A DNA stretch of 64,000 nucleotides from Earliella scabrosa (GCA_022605405.1 JABYQQ010000024.1:372001-436000), one strand, 5' to 3'. Positions 11,930-23,062 are shown, numbered from the stretch's first letter. Translations and numbers: made by a program. Notes: generated from the sequence alone by a model not told the origin.

Positions 11930-12691
11930 TTATTCAGTCATGGCGTCCGTGCTAGCCTCGGCGGTCGCCTTGGCCCTCAGGTCGTCTGCCATGCGGAGCA
12001 TGGCCACGACGGAGTTGATGTTCGAGTCCTTGACGTCGTCGGAGAGTTGGTCTCGGATGACCACGTCCCGGTCGGCGAGCTGTGCTTCCAGCGCTGTGAC
12101 CTTTGCTTCCAGCTCTGCGGGGTTCAGTAGACGGTTATCAGAATGCGCCCATCGATCTCCAGTTTGGTGCTCGTGGAGGACGCACCGTTGATCTTGCCCT
12201 GAAGGTCGTGTCCTTGCAGGGTGCTGTACAGGAGCGGGGGGCTGCCGATGATCGCGTCCTCAGAGGCGGACATGGCATGCTCCGCGCGGAGAACAACCAG
12301 CACCTCGTGGACGAGGATAACGCTGCGCCAGTACAGTGAGCCGAAGAAAGCTGCGGGTAGGGTAACCGTTGCAGTGAGAAAGTTCGTACCTGGCGTTGGT
12401 AGCGGGGTCAGGGAGGCGGAGCATGCGCTGGATCTTGATGTCATCGCCGGGGCGCACCGTCACCCCATCGCCGACGCCGAAGACCACAACGTCCTCGGGA
12501 AGGACAACGGGCATGGTGTTCGTGCCGTCGGTGATCATGGCGACGTACTTCTTCGTGAACCCGCAGAGGTTGGCGGCGCCGACTTCCTCGAGCTCTTTGA
12601 TGCGGACGGTCGGGCAGGAGACGAGGACGACAAAGTCGTCCGGGTCTTGAAGACGGAGACAAATATCGGAGGCGGGGGTGGTGTGGGCCAT
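11930..12691 (-). CDS. Unrecognised 207-residue protein with C-terminal coiled coil
   Basis: Three exons, 12691-12390, 12322-12186 and 12114-11930, keep phase throughout. The ATG at 12691 begins MAHTTPASDICLRL. The first 140 residues look globular, with beta-like hydrophobic patterning (VVVFGVGDGVTVRPGDDIKI). The last 65 form a heptad-like charged helix starting INELEAKVTALEAQLADRD. Intron 2 has a strong GTGCGT donor and removes an otherwise in-frame stop, which supports the model. I do not recognise the family. Nothing suggests secretion or membrane insertion. Confidence 0.7.
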
Positions 12692-15600
12692 TGTGCTGGT
12701 GAGGTGGATTGTGAGGAGCTGGGTCGCTAGCTCATCTTGAGGGCATTAAACTCGGTATTTAACAGCGACCTCTCCTCCTCGTCGCTGTCGATGGCCACAG
12801 CAGATATGGAACATCGGTTGCGTACTCCCTGACAGTCTCTGAATAGAAGTCCCTTGGAATCACACTGACGGCGCGCCCATACGGCTGCAAGAGCCAGCCG
12901 CGCGGCCCGGGAGGGAACGGCGAGGAGAGTGACTGTCGCGCAGATGGTATGGCCGCATCGATGTGATCCCAAGAATTGTAATGCAACAAGCGAGCGCATG
13001 CCATGGACCATGAGAATGACTATGGTCTTCGCAGGACATCCGCAAGGGCAGCACTGACCCCGGAGACTTCGAGGCCAACGTTGGATCCGATCGCACCTGG
13101 TGATTGCGTTCCTGCGCTCCTCACAATATCGTTGGCTGAACCACAGAGACACACAGACGCATGCCTATCGTCCATCGGAGCGCCAACGTCGGGATCCTTG
13201 ACGTACGTACCCCGCCCGAGGGCTGAATGATTTCCCTAGAGCACGAGCGTTATTCAGGGTATAGCACAACGTGTAGGACAGACTCTGACTGAGAACAGAG
13301 ACGAGGATCTGTTGCGAGATAGTCACTGACATACCTGCAAGTCAGAGGTTGGAATTCGGAGCTCATCATCGGTCTCGAAGATCGTCATGTTGGTATCATG
13401 ATGCTTCGTCCCTCCGAGTGCGGCGCCTACGCTCCCCCTCGTCGGTCCTCTGCCTGAACATCCGGACTGCCCAGTCCCACCGGGGCCAGGCAGGCCGAGC
13501 TTAGGCCCCAGAGGACGAGGATGGCTGTGGTTACAAAGAATACGTAAGCCTCCTGTCGGTCCAGCCGGCGAACAGCGGCTAGCGAGGGCGCGGTGGCGGC
13601 GCGACTACGGAGGCAGCGCTGTCTGTGCTCTTGCCGACCCCCAATGGTGTCGACTGTTAGTCCGAATCGCCTGAAGTCGAGAAAGCAGGGGTCCTCGGGC
13701 GCGAGCTGGGGCCTTAGAGCGAGCGTTTCTGTCAGTCAGCCTTTAGAAGACAAGTCACAAGAGACCACACAAGAACCCAAACTTTGCATCAGCGCTCCTA
13801 GCCTATCTTGGCGTGGTCTTGGTGTGCGCTTGTATCACCACCACGGCTGGCCCCAGTGGCGGTCACCGGGCTGTGAGAAGCCGAGATTAGTCGCCCTTTC
13901 AACGTTGTAGTGCGCTTTCGAAATCATGATTATGAAGTATGCTGTTGCTGGCGCAACGCTCACCTGCCGGTATGCCCGGCGAAAAGGCGATGCCAGCTGG
14001 GATTGTGGTCACCTCCGAGTAGCTCGACCGCACACCAGTACTGAGCTCCTCCCGCCTTGCCTTGTGACGTTTCGGCACCATTGCGACATTATAAGACCTG
14101 GCAAAGGTGTCGCACGGCACTACTGAACAAGTTCAGGTCAATCTCAACTGAAATCGGATGGCCTTTCATCTTCGGTCCCGGTGTCCCGCCCGGATTGCGT
14201 TACCCGCGATAGCGCTGACCGTGACGTCTCGAATGAAAGCTTGAAGGGAAGCTTGTCATGGAAGCATTCAATCGACCCCATCCGATGGTGGTAGGTGGCA
14301 AGGGCGCGTGTGGTTAGGTCCCTCATGGATACTGGACAGCGGGGCGGAAGTTCGGCAGCGCTCACTCCCAGGCAAAATATTGAGCCGCGGTTCTGCTCCG
14401 CCGACACAATCAGTGTCCCAGATTTGGTTTGATCAGCACGTTTCCCCATTGGCGGTTGTATGAATATGATACTACTACTCACTCCACTCATCGCTTATGT
14501 GACTTGAATGAGGCTAGGTACAATCGTCACAAGCCAAGCTTGCCTCGGTGATTGCTTTGCATGGTGTTCCGCCCGACCTGAGTGATATTAGACTGTTTCG
14601 CCCCTGCACCTCTTGTCCAACATGGGGACTAGTATCGGCTCTTGTTCATTTGTACATCATCACGCCGATGATCAACCATGACCTTGTTCGTAACCCTGCT
14701 AAATGCAATCCTATGAGCACACTAGCTCCGGCCGTGAAGATCCCCACGCGGCTAGTTGGAGATTACCGCTTTTTGTGGGTACCCACACCCCTGCATCAGA
14801 GTTTGCCGTGAGAGTGTGGGGGAAGTGAGGTCCTCGCCGAGAGATCGGATACAGAAGCTCTATTGGCATCGAGGTCCTTGCCTAGAACAAAGGATGACCA
14901 CATCGAGGGGCCGATATCAGCCGATATCCCTATCTGAAGCGTGGTAAGGCGTCACGACTCACAAAGCGAGCATTGTTCGTATTACGGGACGAATTGAAAG
15001 AAGCTCACTGCACATGCATCTATGGGCGAGATGGGCGTCCCGTGGTGGTATGGTTGCCATTTGCCTCCACGACGCGCATTCCAGGCGGGACGTTCGATGC
15101 GACGCCAGAAGATGTCGCGCAGAAAACATGAATTCTTTGCAGACAGGTTGGAGCCATATATCGCTCAGAACGCCGCGACATTGCCGCTGGGGACGTCTTC
15201 TCCAATTCTGTACCACCGATATCCATACGGCTCATGTTCATAGAGTGATCCGTGGCCAATGCGCCTATTGCCCAGGAGCGGCACGGGTTAGACGATCGGG
15301 ACGGATCCTTGAGCCGCTGAACGCGGCAAGCATGTCAGCCGAATCGTCATATCCCAATAACAATCCGGATACACAGGATCGGTGATTAAAGGCCACGTTG
15401 AAGTGTCAGCAAGAATGCCTCAGGTGGCTTTGTGGTTGATCTTGATGGATTCTGGGGCCAAATGGAGTTCTGCTATCTGTCCAACTGGGACACCTAATCA
15501 GAGTCTTTCCACGGGTACACTCCGGTCAGAACTCACCCTAGCCAAGCCAGGTACGTGATATCATGTCAGATGAGGCCGCCAATGAAGTTGTCGTGGTGGT

Positions 15601-15952
15601 ACATAGCGCTGGACCCACAATGAAGCGATGGCGCCTATTTTTTCCTGACAACGATGGCGCAGGGTACTTATGTAAGAGCGCTGAGCACATAATTCAAAAG
15701 GACCCTAAGTTGCATCCATTGGAGATCGCGGTCAGCGCCCCTACTACGAACGTGCATTGATCTATCGGGGTATCAGTGTCAGGGTCTGCAGCACACGAGC
15801 AAGCGTAGATGGGTCTAGAAAGTACAGGAATGCAATTGTCAAGCCAGGTCGTGATTGAATACAGTTTGCGTTGAATCTTCATCCGGGATAGCAGTAACGA
15901 CTAGCAACACAGCCTACATGGTGCTCCATCCAAAACAAAACAGACCAGCACC
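12692..15952. other. 3.3-kb gene-poor region
   Basis: No exon chain with family features could be built on either strand. Isolated frames exist, for example a 65-codon plus frame at 15563-15760 and a 115-codon minus frame at 14144-14491. None has convincing splice partners or a known motif. Stops are more frequent here than in flanking genes. The region could hold decayed transposon DNA, UTRs or a non-coding RNA, but I see no terminal repeats that prove it. Confidence 0.4.
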
Positions 15953-16568
15953 TCAGTAGCCGACGCCGATCAGATAATCGGCGAGGTTCTCGACGACTGG
16001 TGTTGCCTCGCCAGCCTGAACGGGCGCGGAGTACTCAGCGACAAGGACAGCCTGCTTCGTCTTGACAAGCACACAGCCGTCGCCCTGAGTGGTGGGAGGT
16101 CCGAGGTCAGAGGTGTGGTGGGATGGGGATAAGGACGCCTGAGGGACATGACGCACCGCCTTCTTGCCATATACACTACGGGCATTTGCGGAGAGGGTAA
16201 AGAACTTCTGGCCCGCGAGCCGGACGCCATTCGCCTGAGCCTCATCTGGATTCTCGAAAGCCTTGACGATCTTCTGCTGCTCGTCCGCCGAGAGCTGCAT
16301 CACGCGCCAATGAAGCGATGCGCGCATGCGACCGAGACAGCGTCAGGAGGCGTGAGAGCAGCATGGACTCCGACCGACGCACCGTGTACCCTGGCGAAGA
16401 GGCCCAAACACCACCTGCAATACCGACGATGGCGGCCTTGGAGATCTTGCCACTACCGACGAGGTTTGTGTCGACGTACGCTATGCGGGTCGGACGCCAC
16501 GGACGGTAGATCTGAGCAGCACATTCATGCGGTCAAGGGCGAACGCAACAAGTACCTTGCCAGGACAT
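15953..16568 (-). CDS. Profilin
   Basis: Four exons, 16568-16556 (13 nt), 16480-16383, 16294-16157 and 16084-15953, give exactly 126 residues, the normal fungal profilin length. The N-terminus MSWQAYVDTNLVGSGKISKA is diagnostic. The C-terminal part ending ENLADYLIGVGY matches the helix that pairs with the N-terminal helix to bind poly-proline. Profilin binds actin monomers and feeds formin-driven filament growth at hyphal tips. All phases match and no key residue appears missing. The first intron follows codon 4, so the first exon is very small. Confidence 0.95.
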
Positions 16569-16970
16569 GGTAAGAGCAGCGAGAGGAGAGTAGAACGGGG
16601 AGAGAGGATGTGCGAGACGAGTAAGGGGTGGAGAGCAAAGAGCTGGACGGATCGAGCAGGCTAAGTATGTGCGCGGTACGCCCTCCGCGGTCGCTCGCAA
16701 TCGCACCGGAGATCGCCATCAGATAACATCGTCATAATCTGCTTGCTCAATGCTCCCTATTCTTGGGTAAACATGGCCTTGTGTCCTCTTTTACTCGTTA
16801 ACAATCGAGAGGCGGTGCGCGTAACCGACAGCAGACAAACGCAAACGCGCGCGCGAGGGTGAGAGACGATCAAGGAGGATTAACGCGCCAAGCGAAACGT
16901 CATGTTCATACAATCTAAAGTCGGCATTTCTAGCCAAAGCACCTCCCGCGATAGCCGGCACAACATGTTA
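16569..16970. promoter_or_regulatory. Profilin promoter and phosphatase 3' flank
   Basis: About 400 bp separates the profilin ATG from the upstream, same-strand phosphatase stop. No coding exon is seen. It must contain the profilin promoter, but no clear TATA box stands out. Confidence 0.4.
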
Positions 16971-19229
16971 CTACATCGCGCTCGCGTACGGGAGCGGCAC
17001 GAGCTGCATGGAGGTCTGTCCGATTACCGAAGGGAAATGGGTGAAGATATCCAGCTCGCTCGTCGCGTTCTTGACGTCTTGCAGCCCACACTGCTCCACG
17101 AAGTCTCCAGCAACCGCAGCCTGCTTCTTGACGTACTCGACGAACGACGCGAGCGGGCACGAAGACCCGGGGCCTGTTGCGCACCCCGGCACAGGTACGA
17201 CTGCGTTGTTAATCTGCCCATCGAGCGAATGGCAGCTTCATCAGCGCTCAAGTGCTTAATAGGGGAGTTCAGAGTAGGCGATTTTGCGCCCGATTCTGCG
17301 CCGATGCTGCTGTGTTTCTCGACAGAATCGAGGGTCGAAAATCCGGGTCAGGTTTGACCGCCCCGTTTCTCCAGTGGATTTTCGTGTGGATTCTGTCTTG
17401 GGATTCTAGAGCAGACGCCCGTGTTGACAACCCTGCTAGGGCGTCAACAAGAATCGGAGACAAGAATCGGGGATTCTTGTTGGAAAAGCGACTCCGGAGT
17501 CGCTTCACTTGCATCCGCGATTTTGGGCGATTCTTGTCAGAATCTCCCTAAGCGCTCGATTCTCGAGGATCCGATTCTTGTCAAGAATCCTCCTCAGAAT
17601 CGCCCAAAATCGCCTACTCTGAACTCCCCTAATGATAAGTAGGTTCAGCGCGCTCACCCTAATCCGGACGTACTTGTGCGCGCTCTCACTCATGCCGGGT
17701 CCAAGCACGAGTTGACCAGCAGTGTGCTTGACGGTGCTGGAAGGATCGCGCGTGTCGCATGATAAGCGCTCCAAAGCGACCGTGCCACGGAAGGAAACAA
17801 GGTAGGAAGATCGGAACCTGCGACGAGCGTCCGGTCTGGTCGTGGATAGTGGATATACGCCGGGGAATGTAGAGGTGTTCAATAGTCCTAATGCCGACAC
17901 GATGGGAGGGAGATTGTTGTCGTGCTAAGTAGTAGGGATCAAAGTTGCCGCGAGTCACTGGGAAGAAAGGAACCCACTGTGAAGCTCATGATCAAAGGCG
18001 GTGGAACAAAGTTCCCTCCAAGCTGTGTCTCATTTCGGCCAAATGCGAACAGGTCGGTGACAGCTTTGACCCATGGATAGCCTGTGGCGGCAGAGAATGG
18101 GTTGCCGGGGCCGGAGCTGTTGGATGTCAGATGCGATGGTCGGTCAATGATAGCTTCACTTCGCCCACCCATAGTAGTAGTTCAGGTCGTGCGCATATTC
18201 GTAGTCGAGCCATTCAGATTCTGCGAGTAAACCAACATATCTCGTCAACACATCGGAGCGCCACAACCAACGCAGTCCTATGATGCTCACCTTCGAAGAT
18301 CTCACAGAAGCGAGTGTCGCCACTGACCTCCGCCTGGAAACCACAGAGATCTTGCATGACGCCAATGTCCGTCGCAGTCAGCGTGAGCCCGTCCAGAAAC
18401 CTGTTCAGTCGTGCCGCGATCTTGCCTTGGTACGTTGCCCGAAATTCCCCAGCCTTGGAGGCGGTGTTGCCGCTCGGATATGCCGGGCACGCCGCAGAAG
18501 GCGTTAATGAGGCAGCAAACGTGTAGTTGACGGAATCTGGAGACGTAATGATATGGCCACGGTTCGCGTTCGGGGCGGAGAGATAGTTGCCCTGCGACAG
18601 ATACCCCAGCGTGAAGTAGTTGGCCGTGTCCACACATCGCTGCTGGTCCGCCGCCCTACAGCGCATAATGAGGACCAAAGTTAACACTCATACCTGACAG
18701 TCGACGGACGGCACGCCTTGAGCACGCACCAGACAGTGAAATTATCTCCGCCTCTTGTGAATCGGTAGCGCTTCCTCAGGTCGACGCCGAGATCGAACGC
18801 CTCACGAGCACCAGTAGACGATAGGAAGAGCGGCTGGTGGGGAACATCATCCACCGGGGGCACCCACGAGGGCAAGAAGGCAAGCGGGCCCCTTGCGGTA
18901 TATGTCGCATTTTGGAGCTTCGTGAACAGCGCCTGCCATCCTCCAAACGAGCCCGGTTCAGGGTAGCGCCTATGTGCGAGCACATCACACGATTGTTAGC
19001 AACCGCACATGAAGAGAGACGGGAGGACGACCCACGAGCCATGGCGGAGGATGTATGCTGCCTGGTCGACGGAACATCGCGCGGGCGTCGCGGAGGAGAT
19101 GCCGAACTGCGAGGGCGCGTCGAAGTATGGCGACGCGGGCCCGGAATGCTGCAACGGGTCAAACTTGGCGCCCGAGGCGTTCGCGCCCACGAGGATCCCG
19201 AGCACAATAACGACGGCTTCCAACAGCAT
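16971..19229 (-). CDS. Secreted histidine acid phosphatase (phytase-like)
   Basis: Seven exons: 19229-19036, 18969-18730, 18655-18291, 18220-18169, 18116-17978, 17924-17658 and 17213-16971. They give 499 residues with matching phases. Residues 1-20 form a signal peptide (MLLEAVVIVLGILVGANASG). The catalytic motif RHGSRYP is at 62-68, with the phospho-accepting His63; the proton-donor motif HDNNLPP starts at His331. Several Cys and N-glycosylation sites fit an extracellular enzyme releasing phosphate from phytate or other phosphomonoesters. Five of six introns are 52-74 nt; the last is 444 nt because it holds a miniature transposon. A TATA box lies at 19311-19316. Whether phytate is the substrate cannot be decided here. 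Confidence 0.93.
17262..17629. mobile_element. 368-bp MITE (TA target site) inside a phosphatase intron
   Basis: The ends are near-perfect inverted repeats. The left end begins GGGGAGTTCAGAGTAGG at 17262, and the right end is its reverse complement finishing at 17629. The first 25 bp are identical, and similarity continues to about 36 bp with a small gap. The element is flanked by TA on both sides (17260-17261 and 17630-17631), the duplication left by Tc1/mariner-type insertion. It has no coding capacity. The interior holds a 20-bp perfect palindrome at 17486-17505 and several GATTCTTGTC or GACAAGAATC units. Removing the element and one TA leaves a 74-nt intron, matching the other introns of the gene. 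Confidence 0.9.
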
Positions 19230-19664
19230 CTTCGGGAGCAATCTTCGGGAGTGAGTGGTCACGAAAAACGGACACTGCACGCGCAACACCGACGGGCTGA
19301 GAGCGCGAGCTATATATGTGTTGTAGAGCGTACCCGCTCCCGGCGGCGCGAAGCACGTTCGTGCTCTTGATCTGATGACGCGCGATGGCTTCCCCTCAGC
19401 AGGTGTGCGGTTCGTCGTGCGAGCGATCGTGCAGGTGATAATATGGCACGACGGAAGTTCCGGTGAGCGGCCCGCCCCGCCTGTTATGATAGTCAGACCG
19501 GCGCACCGTCAATGGTTACCTGTGCCTTTAACGTGCATCCCTACCCCGTTAAGGCAGCGTGTCCGTGCTGCAGTCAGTGAGCTGAACCCAGTAACCATTA
19601 CCATTCCGCACGCTCAGGCGTCTCTGAACGTTGCACATATGGATCAACAGAGGCAGGTATATTC
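19230..19664. promoter_or_regulatory. Phosphatase promoter with TATA box
   Basis: TATATA at 19311-19316 lies 82-87 bp upstream of the phosphatase ATG on the minus strand. No coding exon is visible. The distal part is the 3' flank of the GH53 gene. Confidence 0.55.
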
Positions 19665-20992
19665 TTACATATCCCAGTCCCAGATGTTGATCGAATCACG
19701 GGTGGCACCCGAAGACTCGACCAAGAGGTTGTCCTACCAGACTGGATCAGTGACTGCGGCAGGCCCATACACGAACGGAGGAGATACTCACCGCACATGC
19801 CGAGCCGAGATTCGCGTTACCAATCCAGCCAGGCTCCCAGTAAACTGTGTGGTGTAATACATCGTGAGCAAATATCCTGACTAGTGTCATGCGTCGAGGC
19901 CAAACTGAGATTGTTACTTACAAATACCTTGACCCAGCCCATTCGGCAGCCCATTCAACACCTGCGCAATGTTCCACACCCAGCTGGATTGTCCAGCGCT
20001 CGAGACCGGGATGCTCTTCTCCGTGAGGCTCCCTCCCGGGCAGCTCACAGGCCAGTTCGTCTCTGCGATGACGATCGGCTTGTTGAACGTGTTTGCGGTG
20101 TTCGTCAGCGACGACTTGAGCGCGGAGAGCGTCGCTCCCGAATCGTAGAAGGGGTAGAATGAGAGCCCGATGATGTCGACCTTGTCGGCAGAGAGCGCCC
20201 CCTGGATGTACACGTTCTTGAACCACCAGGAGATGTCTGACCAGTTCCAGGCGTTCGCGAGGTGGATCAAAATCTTGGGCGATCCGACTGACTTCGCGCC
20301 GTTGATGGCGGAGTTGAGCAGTTGAGAGACTGGGTTGATGCCATTGACGGAGATGCGGCCGACGGGCCACAGGAAGCCGTCATTGATTTCATTCCCGACC
20401 TGCGAGAGGAGCGTTTTAGCAGAAGTCGGCAGCATAGCGACGGGGCGAATGGCACCTGCCTGTAGGATGTCGATGGGCGTGCCTTGGTCCGCGAATGCTT
20501 TGACGACGCTCTGCGTGTACCTATCGCTTATATCAATGGATGCCTCAATACCGATCGCAACCCCACTTACTCCCAAATCTTCGTGTTGAGTCCGTCCAAG
20601 TTAGTGGGCCACCCAGAAGGGATGGATTGATGAGCAGGATCCGCCCCTAGATCGTCGTCAGTGGAGTATGCGATCAAGACGAACGGCAGGTGCTCACAGG
20701 TGTCGCTGTAGTGTAAGTCAACAACCAACGTCAGGCCTGCCGCCTTGACACGTTTCGCGAGCGCGAGACCGTAGTTCAGATTGTATTGGCCAGCCGTCCA
20801 TACCCGGATACGCGCCGTATTCGCGCCATGGTTCTTGATGATGGTCTCGAACGGGGTCACCCGTCCGTTGTCCGTGTACCTGTGCCCGGCGTTCTCTACC
20901 ACGGTGATAGAGGAAATGTCAGCGGCCTTGTATGTCAGTGCCTGCACGAGCGCAGAGAGCGTGAGGAGGAGAAATGGCAGTAAGACGACCAT
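19665..20992 (-). CDS. GH53 arabinogalactan endo-beta-1,4-galactanase
   Basis: Exons: 20992-20698, 20646-20571, 20520-20460, 20399-19922, 19844-19792 and 19733-19665, giving 343 residues, typical for GH53. A signal peptide (MVVLLPFLLLTLSALVQA) precedes the conserved start YKAADIS. The acid/base Glu is in QVGNEINDGFLWP (about residue 148) and the nucleophile Glu in IAETNWP (about 257). The enzyme cuts beta-1,4-galactan side chains of pectin outside the cell. Intron 3 (20459-20400) begins GC rather than GT; removing its 60 nt restores the family sequence DILQ-VGNEIN. I chose the ATG at 20992 because the in-frame ATG at 21049 overlaps a TATAAA box. Using the upstream start would add 19 residues. 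Confidence 0.92.
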
Positions 20993-21048
20993 CGTGATGG
21001 GTACAAGGGCTGAGAGCTTTACGGGAAAGCTATCACGCAGGGGCTGCA

Positions 21049-21054
21049 TTTATA
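21049..21054 (-). promoter_or_regulatory. TATA box of the GH53 gene
   Basis: TATAAA on the minus strand lies 57-62 bp before the chosen ATG at 20992. It overlaps the first in-frame ATG (21049), which argues that this upstream ATG is not in the mRNA. Confidence 0.5.
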
Positions 21055-21590
21055 CTGGCGACACGTTGAGCCCCACTTCACGCATGGGTGAGAAGTAAGG
21101 GGTCGACAACCATCGGAAAGGCGAGAACACAGAATGCCCGCTCCGACCATGGACAGATGACGGGGCGGCGAGAGCGCCATATGACAGGAATAGTCACCGC
21201 GGACCACATGGCTCTGGGCATAACGAAGAATGTTAGGGTAAGAAAGACATCCTGTTAGCATCGCCACGCCGGGTCATTGACATGGTTCGGATAAACCGTA
21301 GCACTTACCAGCAAGTTGATCCGCTTCGCACCTGCTGATCTCGCGTCATGGTCAAGAGATCGTCTTCGTCGAACCGGCGGTCCGGAGATACTAAACACTT
21401 CTCATGCTTCAAACAGAATTCGTTAAGAGCTCTCTCAACCGACTCCGAAGTAGTACAGCCCCGAGATTCACGCTTGCAAATGAGTCGATCATCGTAACAT
21501 CCGATATGTCGTGAAGAAAGGGGTGGATTGCGTTTGTTTGTACGTGTCGGCGCGAGGATAGTCGATTGCGACCGAACTTGCAAGACGCTA
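21055..21590. other. Intergenic between GH53 and ERCC1 genes
   Basis: This is the distal promoter of GH53 and the 3' flank of the ERCC1-like gene, both on the minus strand. No coding exon is seen. Confidence 0.45.
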
Positions 21591-23062
21591 CTACGAGTCC
21601 GTCAGCATGGATGGAGCGCCAAACTCTCCCGATCCCTCCTTCAGTCGCTTTCGTTCACGTCCATCCATGCGGTAGTCACCATCTTCGTCTTCCGTTCCGC
21701 TGTCGTTTAGATCCAGCTCGATGTCCCATACAGGACTTGGAGGACGCTTGCGCACGGGTGGTGGACCTGACTCTGCGGATGGTTCAGGGGAGCTGTTGAG
21801 GTCCAACTCAATATCCCACGCGGGGCTAGGTTCCTTCGGTGCTCGAGGGCGGGGTGCGGGAGGTGGTCGGGGCGGTGTTGGCATTCGGGTTTCCGGTCGG
21901 GAGGCAGTCGGACCTTCGTCGTTCTCAGGATTGGGGTCGGTAGCTCGCTCTTTCCCCTTGCTTTTGCTATTTTGACTATTTGACTCGTCAGAGACCTGTT
22001 GACTGGCACGAAGCTGAAGCTGGGTGCTGATAGGGAGAGCGCTGGTACTGCTGTTGCGGAAAGGCTTGTTGAAAGCATCTTGTATGCGCTTCGCTTTCAC
22101 CTGTCCGAACCCAGGCAGATTCTGAAGTTGCTCTGACGACGCACGGGAGATGGTGGCAAAGCTCTATGTGAAGGGAGACATTATAGAGCGCGTCCACTAT
22201 AAGGATCTCGTGTACTCACACCAAACGATGTCCGAAGTGTCTCGACGTCGGTCTTGTTCACCTTGCTGATGCTAGTCAAGGCGGTACGTAGCATGGAGTG
22301 ATAGTCCTTGTCGACGCGCTCCTTGATGAGATCTGGGGGTTTGTGCTCAAATTGCTTATACGTGGCTAGATAATAGCCCGCCTCCTCAGCGCTATGGCCC
22401 ACAACGTCAGCAGACACTCAGAGCATAACGCTTGTTCGCGCTCACTTCCAGGCCACCATCACAGTAATCTCGTTGATCAAGCATATCTGGATATACGCGA
22501 GGCTTCGTCAACGTGATAGGTACTCGCAGCTCAAAGAACACGGACGTGCCTTCGTCAACTCGCGTATGGGGTCTTGATGTTCGCTCTGATGAGTCTGCAT
22601 TCAGCTTCCAATTAAACGCTTGAAACCGCTGGTAACACGGACCACATCACACATTAAGAGAAGAATGCGCAGGTTGTAGGTGTGTCCCAGCTTCTCTATT
22701 CGTTGATGGATGTACTCAGGATGTAACCTATGGTAGCGCAGACTGGATCCTTGCGGCTTGATGGTCGGTCGACATCGAGACGAGATCACGATACGCACCT
22801 AAGGAACAGCACACCTGTGGTCCTCCCGACTTGGTAGTCCGCAAGTATCTCCCCAAACTCCTTGCCCACGTTCTTGATGCACTCTAGGACTGGGTTCCCT
22901 CTCTGGACATTGTTGAACAATTGGTTGAGACTTCGAACCGGGCCGTGGACGTACTTGGCAAGGGTTGACTATGATATTGTTGCCACTGCCTGGGACAACC
23001 ACAGGGGGTTTGGGCTGCCCCGAAGGCCTGCCAGAGCCACTAGATGGAGGGTTGAGAGACAT
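21591..23062 (-). CDS. ERCC1/Rad10 DNA-repair endonuclease subunit
   Basis: Seven exons: 23062-22955, 22902-22799, 22742-22643, 22585-22550, 22486-22446, 22391-22220 and 22163-21591, giving 377 residues. The central nuclease-like domain shows NNIIVNPCQRGNPVLECIKN, SLRYHRLHPEYIHQRI and LLLMCDVSEHQDPIRELTK, then WNAEEAGYYL. Tandem helix-hairpin-helix motifs follow (VNKTDVETL and NLPGFGQVKAKRIQDAF). The protein should pair with XPF/Rad1 to cut 5' of DNA lesions in nucleotide excision and crosslink repair. Intron 4 (22549-22487) starts GC, with the strong AAG-GCACGT context. About 120 extra residues after the HhH domain are disordered and contain WDIELDLN twice. The ATG at 23062 is the only one in frame near the first domain. 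Confidence 0.93.

Noticed and set aside
15563..15760. 65-codon plus-strand frame starting MSDEAANEVVVVVHS
   Set aside because: It has a plausible ATG and composition, but no homologous motif, no splice partner and an isolated position, so it is not reported as a gene.
18670..18729. A second possible donor (GTATGAGT) within intron 2 of the phosphatase gene
   Set aside because: Using the earlier GTGCGT donor gives FTVW-AADQQR in phase and matches the family; the inner site would break the frame.
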